Of a stretch of 37,500 nt of DNA, positions 30,576-37,500 are shown one piece after another. The first letter of the stretch is position 1; the number at the start of each line of letters is the position of its first letter. Under the pieces are notes generated by a model. It saw nothing but the letters and a program-made list of their open reading frames with translations. It did no database searches and was not told the DNA's origin. A program made the translations under genes and the position numbers. The stretch is from contig JAQGDQ010000393.1 in NCBI GenBank assembly GCA_030141605.1, positions 75,001 through 112,500 of the forward strand, in the 5' to 3' direction. This stretch comes from Tubiluchus corallicola (taxonomy: Eukaryota > Priapulida > Priapulimorpha > Priapulimorphida > Tubiluchidae).

Positions 30576-33500
30576 ATTTTTACTTATGTTTACTAATATA
30601 AATTCTGCATTAGATGTACGAATGCAATATTTTTATGGCAATAAACTTAAACTTAAACTAAAGTTATACGTAACTGATGTAAATAGATATTTTAGGCTAC
30701 TCTGCAAGCCTATACATAAAAACAAAAAATTGAAAGAAATGCGAATCCGAAAATGCGCAAAACATGCGTCCTTAACGGTTGCCAGAAATGTTGCAAAGCA
30801 AATCGATTACAACGCCAATAGTTTCGTTTATAGTTGCAAGTTGGAAAATCTACACTATTAAATGTGATAATTCTATTCAAAATTTTTGTTTTAAAGTGTA
30901 GGAGGGGGGGCTTACAGATTAGAATTAACGACAAAGTTCACCATTGACGTCACAGCTCTGTCAAGGGTGCAATTTACCTGCGTAAAATAACTAGATATCC
31001 TGTTATAAATAACCTTGGTAATTGGAAATGAATGTCCTAATGACAAACACCTGCAAAAACTGGCTTCATCTAGGATGTTGGCACGTGCTTGAGGGATTCA
31101 GACATGTGTGTTTCTTGAACTTGAAACAGGCAACATGGTAACACGAGATACAGCTAACAGAACTTACAGGAAAATGCGGTAACGTTATCCCGGTCGTAAA
31201 TAAAAACAAGGGAAACGATGCTGCTTGTAGTGGAAGCTTTTTTTAGTGATTCGAGTAGGTCGAGAATTTGCCGATAATAAACAGAAAAAACACATGAATG
31301 TGCAATTGTGCTTGCGTGGGGTGTGCCTAAGTCTTGGGTGGAGTGTTCTAGAATAAGATAGGCGACAACAGAAACATGTTCTTTGCTCTTCTTGGGTGGG
31401 AATTTTTTGTAAGGTAAAGTTTGTAAAGACTTGCATTTTAGACAACTTAATTGTATGACCTAAAACATAGATCATCTAGGAGTTGAGAAGTTCCACTTAA
31501 TTATGAACTGTCCGATTGGGTGAATAAGGAACTTCTGCTGTTAAACCATAATGTTCTTCAAAAAAGGGTAATCTCATTTCATAAGGAGAAACAGTTTACT
31601 TTCTTTAGTAAACTGCTAAATTCGTACTTGGTTATATTGTGAAAATCATACCAGGCCGTACAATTATTCTTTAAATTACATTCATCAAGACATTTCCAAT
31701 TTTAGGAGTATGCAACCAAAAATAGCACATGGAAAAAACACTTATAAATGCTGGACTTGTAACTTTTAGACTCACAATACAGTTCGTCTTACTAATCAGT
31801 AAACGTTTTAACAAAAAAAACAACATACGCGTTGTTTGTCTTTCTGGCGTTTCAATCATTTTGCCTATTTTACTCAAACTAATTACGTCCTACTGAAATG
31901 CTGCTCTGCCTCCAGTGTAGGCTGTTTTGTTCAAAATAGCTGTAATTTCTTATTGCCACTGCGCTTTTGTGTATTGTTTTCTCTTTTTGTTTATGTACTA
32001 TATAATTGTGTTTTTCACTTAAATCTAATTTCTGTAAAACCGACTACGTTGAATTTGCATGTAGATACGAAGCTTTTACACACGTATCACGTGTTATATC
32101 ACAGTGAAGGGCTTTGCAAAGCAGCCAGCCAGCTTTTCGGATGCATTTAGCGCGTAATGTCAGAGTGATTTTTCACACAGCTCGTGTGGCCACAACTTAG
32201 CATGGTGAGAGGGCTGTTGATGAAGGAATAGAAATGTTGTGACAAGGATACGCAAACAGACTGGGGTTCTCTCCCTTTTAATGTGGCCTGGAGAATGTTT
32301 GCGTTTCACGTCAGTGGAACTTGGTGAAAAACGTTTCAGCTCCATAACAGAGATTTCTCGTGGCCATTGAAGTCAGCAAAAAATTAAATTATACATGACA
32401 TAACGTTTTAGAATTTGAGTTTTGATGAATAAAAATAGTAAAAGTATCCGTATCTGCTAGTAAAGTAAACTGTTTCCGCCATATTAATAGTGCTATACCC
32501 GAGCAAATTTTTAATAGCAGAACTTAAGCTACTGCACTTGAAATCGGTTTACTGCGAAATTCATGAAATGTGAAGTGTTTGAAAGTTCCTAATACCATAA
32601 TTATGACTTTTTTTGCCATTTTTATCTTTTCCCTCAGCTTGAGTCGAAACATTGCATTGTTTATTTTCGCATGCATTGTTAAATAGAACTGTTCATTGTC
32701 TGTCTACAACGGATGTAATAATTGAAAAGTACGTTATATATTATGTTATTTAGCACACTTCGCATATTTTGATAACCTTACATGTGTTTTGTACTTCACA
32801 TGAACTGTATTATTTACATATATATATATAAATATATATATCGTTTATTGGTCATACATTTTTTTGTAAATCGTTTTGTATAGTGGTCATCAAAAGTAGA
32901 TTAATCTAAAACTGATATTATTTTACGGTACTTAATTAATTACGCCGCACCGCGAATTCAAAAACAGACCTTTTTGGAATTTTTTGCTCTTTATTGTGCT
33001 TTTAGTACGTGTGGTTTCAACGCTTTGCCACTCCACGCGACGTAATTATGGCGTTTTGATGTGACATGCGTTAGCGATGTGTAAGCCAATAACAAAGTCA
33101 CAATACTATAAGGGAAGCATATCCACGTAAACATTGATGCGTTTATTCTGCCGTGCGAATAGCAGATCCATTCATTCGGTGGTCTTAAAAATCTATAAAT
33201 TGGATGTCGAACCCTGGAAGATGTTTCTCACGTGTTACGTGTTAATATCATGTTTTTGTCCTTCGGCATGTAGCCGGTAGCACGGCAGATTAGCACGGAA
33301 TGCAAACTATCCGAAATGAAACCCCTGCTGACATACACACGAAGCCAGATTGACACCCATGTGGGACACATGCAAAAACAGAATAAAATTACCTGAAAAA
33401 ATCCAATCAAAATTCGTTTTAAGAAGAACAATACCTAACACAGACAACGGATCGTTGAATGTTGTTAACTCACAACTCTCGTTGAAATAAGTATTTACAC

Positions 33501-34284
33501 ATAATTATATAAAGTAACGTTAGTTGTTTACTCAGTTAGCGGTGCAGGCTTAATATAATATACAGTAATTAATCTGAACAGTACTCAGTGGAATTACTCA
33601 CGTACTAACGATTAAAGGATTTGATACTCATTCTCACGTCTCAGGGTTTTCATAGAAAATCTGAGACTACCCAGATTTAATTTATAAGATTTGATTATAT
33701 GGTTAAAAGAATTTATGCTTATCATTAAATTATGCTTACGCATCTTAAATAGCAGTATACGTTTCTCTACCAATTAAACCATTCTAATTACGCCAATCAT
33801 AGGATTGATAAGTCATCTACTGCCAAAACCAGATAAACTCTAATGTGTTGAGTTACTGCCTTCGAATGTACATACTTGAGCTGTATTGTACCCTGAAGAA
33901 ATCAAGTCACTACAAAATTGCTCTTAGCTTGCATGCTGAGCGTTAAAAATCATACATTGGAATCTTGGAAACCACTAATCACTGCGTTAATCAATGGCAC
34001 TTGTTGGGAGACTTTAATGTCGGTACGATTATGGCTTCGTATAACAGCGCAAGTAGGCTGATTTTAATATCTCATTTCACTTGAAATTACAGCTTCGTTT
34101 GGAACACCATAATCTCGTTTAGACAGAACTGTAATTCAGCAGTTGCAATTGGCTTTTTATGTGGGCTGATTTCGAAGTTTGATTTAGTAATTAAATCGGC
34201 TCATTAGTTTGTATATCGCTGTGTGAAACTAAATGCCATTAGAAATTTCGTTTAATTTGAAGCAGACAGCGCACTATCTTGCGG
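30576..34284. other. Region upstream of gene A, no exon recognised
   Basis: AT-rich DNA with scattered short open frames lacking motifs and splice context. There are short (TA)n runs near 32818-32842. I searched the minus strand for a tetraspanin first exon and did not find one. Confidence 0.5.
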
Positions 34285-34845
34285 GCCCTCTTTGTTCATA
34301 TATGACTTGCAACTAGCTTATATTCCTAGACATCAAATGTCCTATCATGCATATACGTTCAGGGACTAGATTATATTCCCATATATCAAGTGCCATTTGC
34401 TGATATGTGACTTGCAGCTATAATATATTCCTTATAGGCCTACATTAAAAGTCTCATTATGCAGATGTATGACTTGCAGCTATAATATATTCCTTATAGG
34501 CCTACATTAAAAGTCTCATTTTGCTGATCTATGACTTGTAGCTATAATATATTCCTTATAGGCCTACACTAAAAGTCCCATTTTGCTAAAGTATGACTTG
34601 CAGCTATAATATATTCCTTATAGGCCTACATTAAAAGTCTCATTATGCTGATATATGACTTGCAGCTATAATATATTCCTTATAGGCCTACACTAAAAGT
34701 CCCATTTTGCTAAAGTATGACTTGCAGCTATAATATATTCCTTATAGGCCTACGTTAAAAGTCCCATTTTGCTGATGTATGACTTGCAGCTTTAATATAT
34801 TCCTTATAGGCCTACATTAAAAGTCCCATTTTGTTCACATGTGAC
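34285..34845. repeat. 62-bp minisatellite
   Basis: The anchor GACTTGCAGCTATAATATAT recurs at 34409, 34471, 34533 (one base changed), 34595, 34657, 34719 and 34781, a period of exactly 62 bp. Degenerate copies lie on the left side. Units alternate between two variants (GCTGAT/GCTAAA ends). Confidence 0.95.
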
Positions 34846-35395
34846 TCCTGGGACTATTGCAGTCCAGACTGTCTGATTATTATTTGAAACTCTGTTGTCG
34901 AGTGAACGACACACTGAGGAGGGAATATTGATCAAACAGACTTCTCTTCTTCTAGCTGAATGCTTTTCAAACCGTCCGCAAAAAACTCGGAATATTCAAT
35001 TTTCGATGAACAATTTTCCAACGAGAAAAGAAAGAAACTTAATGCCTCGCTATTGTTGCATTCTTCTAAAATTTTGCTCGATGCATTTTAGGAATAAAAT
35101 TACACAATATTCATCCTTGGATATTATTCACGCAATTGGTGGTCTTATTGGGTTTCAGCACACTATACAGAGTTGCAACTATGGCAACCCTGCAGGGAAT
35201 ATTTCTATAGTTTGCGTGACCTGTGTTTCAAACTCAGTATAGAACTATAAACCAGCTGTTATGTCAGTATCTTACGTAGCTATTATTATTCTATTATAAT
35301 TTACGGCAGCAGAAAAAAGCTTCATCACATGAAATACCGTGCCATCTGTGCCACTAATATAGTTAGATCTATAATTAAGAGAAATTTTCTGGTTA

Positions 35396-35424
35396 TTGTT
35401 ATTATTATTATTATTGTTGTTGTT

Positions 35425-35478
<54 letters not shown>

Positions 35479-35595
35479 GCTGCTGCTGCTGCTGTTGCCG
35501 CTGTTGTTGCTGTTGTTATTTGTTGTTGTTGCCGCTGTCGTCATCGTCATGGTCATCATCATGATTATCATCATCATCATCATCATCATCATTAA
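35396..35595. repeat. Compound trinucleotide microsatellite
   Basis: (ATT)n passes into (GTT)n with GCT/GCC interruptions, then (CAT)n. Poly-Leu, poly-Val and poly-Asn frames here are artefacts. Confidence 0.96.
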
Positions 35596-36178
35596 AACAT
35601 GTAAGCTCTCATACAGATTTTGTAACAACCAAAGTATAAGTTGCGTTTGTAAGGCTCTCCAGGACGTAAGGGATGCCAACCTGTTACTTAGTAACGAAAA
35701 TTTATTTTATTGGAAACGCTTGAGGCGCGGTTCTCTTTGGGCATGCGCAACAGGTTTTTGTAAAAGAAGACACAAAAACGCAAAATTGAAAATGGAAAAA
35801 CGCATAAAATAACACATAAACTAATTAGTACTACGTTTTTACGCTTATAAAGCAGATAGGTTCTTGTAATTAGTTTAACGGTTTAGTTGCTTTTGTGCCA
35901 ACCCGTATGAGAACAACCTGTACTAATCCGGAAAGGTTTTTGCCCAGGAAAATATGATATGAACTCTCTGACCTTGGACACCAAAATTAATCTCCCGGAA
36001 TTTGAGAATTTCGGCCAAACTGATAGTAAAAAAGAGTAAAAAAGTTAATTACTCGCTTAAACAACTCAGTGAATTCTTTAATTAAATATTATTTTCTTTA
36101 GCTGAACTTCAAAAATTCGTATTTTTAAGTAACCAGCTTCATAGCCTCAAAACAATTCAAAAATTGTTTTTATTTTAA

Positions 36179-36634
36179 CTCTTTCATACCCGTTGTATCC
36201 CGTGGGATACGTGATTATTTTCTGCCTTTAAAATTAACAAAATTTTAAAACTGACAGTTATTTGATCTGTTAATAGTTATTTTGATTTAAGCCAATAACA
36301 ATAGACTAAAAATGGTGATAAAATGGCAAACTAAAAAATTTACGTAGCATAAAAAACTGTGCAAGGTACAGTACTTTAGAGACGATTTTGTACAGATCAG
36401 CATAGCATGCATACTAAATGTCTTAAATACTTTAAAAAATTATCAGTAGTTGCAAAATGAAGCACATTTTATGCTTCCATTGAATCCCAATGTATCCCGT
36501 GGGATACAGGCTATATTTAGCACGCGGGCACAGATAGAAAAAATAATTATTATGTGTAAACAAGATGGACATACTGAACAAAAGTACCAAGCCAAAAAAT
36601 TTTTCTTATTAAAAAATAATCTGGGACTGAAAGG
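36179..36634. mobile_element. piggyBac-like MITE (456 bp) at TTAA
   Basis: TTAA flanks both ends (36175-36178 and 36635-36638). The left end is CTCTTTCATACCC; the right end in reverse complement is CCCTTTCAGTCCC. The palindrome GTATCCCGTGGGATAC occurs twice, at about 36196-36211 and 36492-36507. TTAA duplication and CCCTTT ends are the known piggyBac pattern. There is no transposase. Confidence 0.85.
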
Positions 36635-36639
36635 GTTAA

Positions 36640-37500
36640 AGAGTAATCTATGAACGTTTTAACCTGTTCAAAGCTTATTACACGCACGTAATATTATATT
36701 GCGGCTTTTCAACATTTGATAAGTTTGACCTCTCTATAGCTCTCGAGTTTAAACCTTTTTAGTGATTGAAAAACTTTCCATGCAGTTACAAATCTAAGCG
36801 TTAAGCCTTCTCGCAGATCTACACAGCTTTCGCATTTATTCATAACGACTTTTTCTGGCTTTCCATGGCAGCTTTGTGTAGACGCACTGCACCTATTGTA
36901 CGAGCGTTTAGCCGATATTAATTAGCAGTATACATGGGAAACTGTACAATACGTGTGAATCATGACCCAGCAGCTGTGACTCACCGATTTGTGGGCAATG
37001 GCTTCATCCTAGTGATAAACTGATGGAAAGCGAAAGTAGAAAAACTGAGTGAAAATAGTTAATGAAAAACATCGTCATTTCTTGAGACGAATGACTTACG
37101 TCGCTTTGTAAATGGTGTTTATACAGAAAAATCCTAATGTCAAAGAAGCCAGATCAATCTCTACTACAAGTTACAAACGAAATGTCTCATAATGAATAAT
37201 GTATAATGTACATACTATTTGATAGTGACTCTTAGTCAAGAGAATTTACAAGGGGATGTTAAGGTGGGTCAGTTTGTTCATATAGGCTTGGTTAAAAGTT
37301 CAAGAAGGAGACATATATTGGCAGTATAACTGTTGTTATTAACTCACCTAGACTTGTCAAATGTTGCTTTTTATGAAATTGAACGAATTATTATAAAATT
37401 AGCCTCTAAAATTTATTTATTTACTAACCCTTATATATTTACTCTTGTAATTTCATTTTATTTCATTTTAGTACTATATTTGTATTTCATATGGTCCTAG
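36640..37500. other. Right end of window, nothing firmly recognised
   Basis: Minus-strand donor-like strings occur at 36989, 37093 and 37337, but none follows an exon that could code a tetraspanin N-terminus. Confidence 0.4.

Noticed and set aside
33390-33431. Possible first exon of gene A (MFFLKRILIGFFQ with a gtaatt donor)
   Set aside because: It is short and lacks the Cys/Lys-rich start and Asn typical of tetraspanin N-termini; nothing links it to exon 2.
35272-35812. Poly-Asn, poly-Val and poly-Leu frames
   Set aside because: Compound trinucleotide repeat.
36980-37010. Possible first exon of gene A ending at a gtgagt donor
   Set aside because: The frame from its ATG ends in phase 2, while exon 2 needs phase 0.

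Overview
The window is eukaryotic and almost certainly from an invertebrate animal. It is AT-rich, and its coding sequence lies in short exons with GT-AG introns, many of them phase-matched to animal gene families. Most of the DNA is intron or intergenic sequence filled with transposon remnants, microsatellites and minisatellites. The mix of non-LTR retrotransposon fragments, a Penelope-like terminal repeat, MITEs and a secreted contactin-associated-protein-type fibrinogen-like domain would suit a cnidarian or another early-branching marine animal. The species cannot be fixed from sequence alone.

Three protein genes can be assembled by hand, all on the minus strand and arranged head to tail. 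From right to left: (1) Tetraspanin gene A (exons 2-8 between 27244 and 18937) lacks only its first exon, which I did not find. It has two candidate last exons, both spliceable in phase 0, which give different cytoplasmic tails. (2) Tetraspanin gene B (16464 to 7661) is complete in eight exons and encodes 271 residues. Its exon phases match gene A throughout and four internal exons have the same lengths, so A and B are tandem paralogues. (3) Gene C (6032 to 375) is complete in four exons. It encodes a 217-residue secreted protein: a signal peptide followed by one cysteine-rich fibrinogen-like domain of the CNTNAP type.

Layout by region. 1-320: tail of a non-LTR reverse transcriptase. 375-6032: gene C, with an inverted-repeat MITE, a perfect 334-bp tandem duplication and a LINE fragment in its introns. 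6033-7660: spacer with a tRNA-like SINE head and a Penelope-like terminal repeat. 7661-16464: gene B, whose introns hold a 58-bp minisatellite, a hexanucleotide array, a solo LTR, trinucleotide and pentanucleotide arrays, a second MITE copy, a second Penelope-like repeat and a purine tract. 16465-18936: spacer. 18937-27244: gene A, with a hAT MITE and a three-copy intronic repeat family. 27245-37500: no exon recognised; it holds a mariner-like MITE, a LINE tail, a 112-bp inverted repeat, a 62-bp minisatellite and a piggyBac-like MITE.

The most striking item is a 360-bp solo LTR (9948-10307) with a 5-bp target duplication. Its U3 carries an ordered array of heat-shock-element pentamers directly upstream of a TATA box, a layout like an hsp70 promoter. 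It sits inside gene B in the sense orientation. The second is the pair of alternative terminal exons in gene A, which would add or remove a juxtamembrane Cys-Cys site and change the tail.
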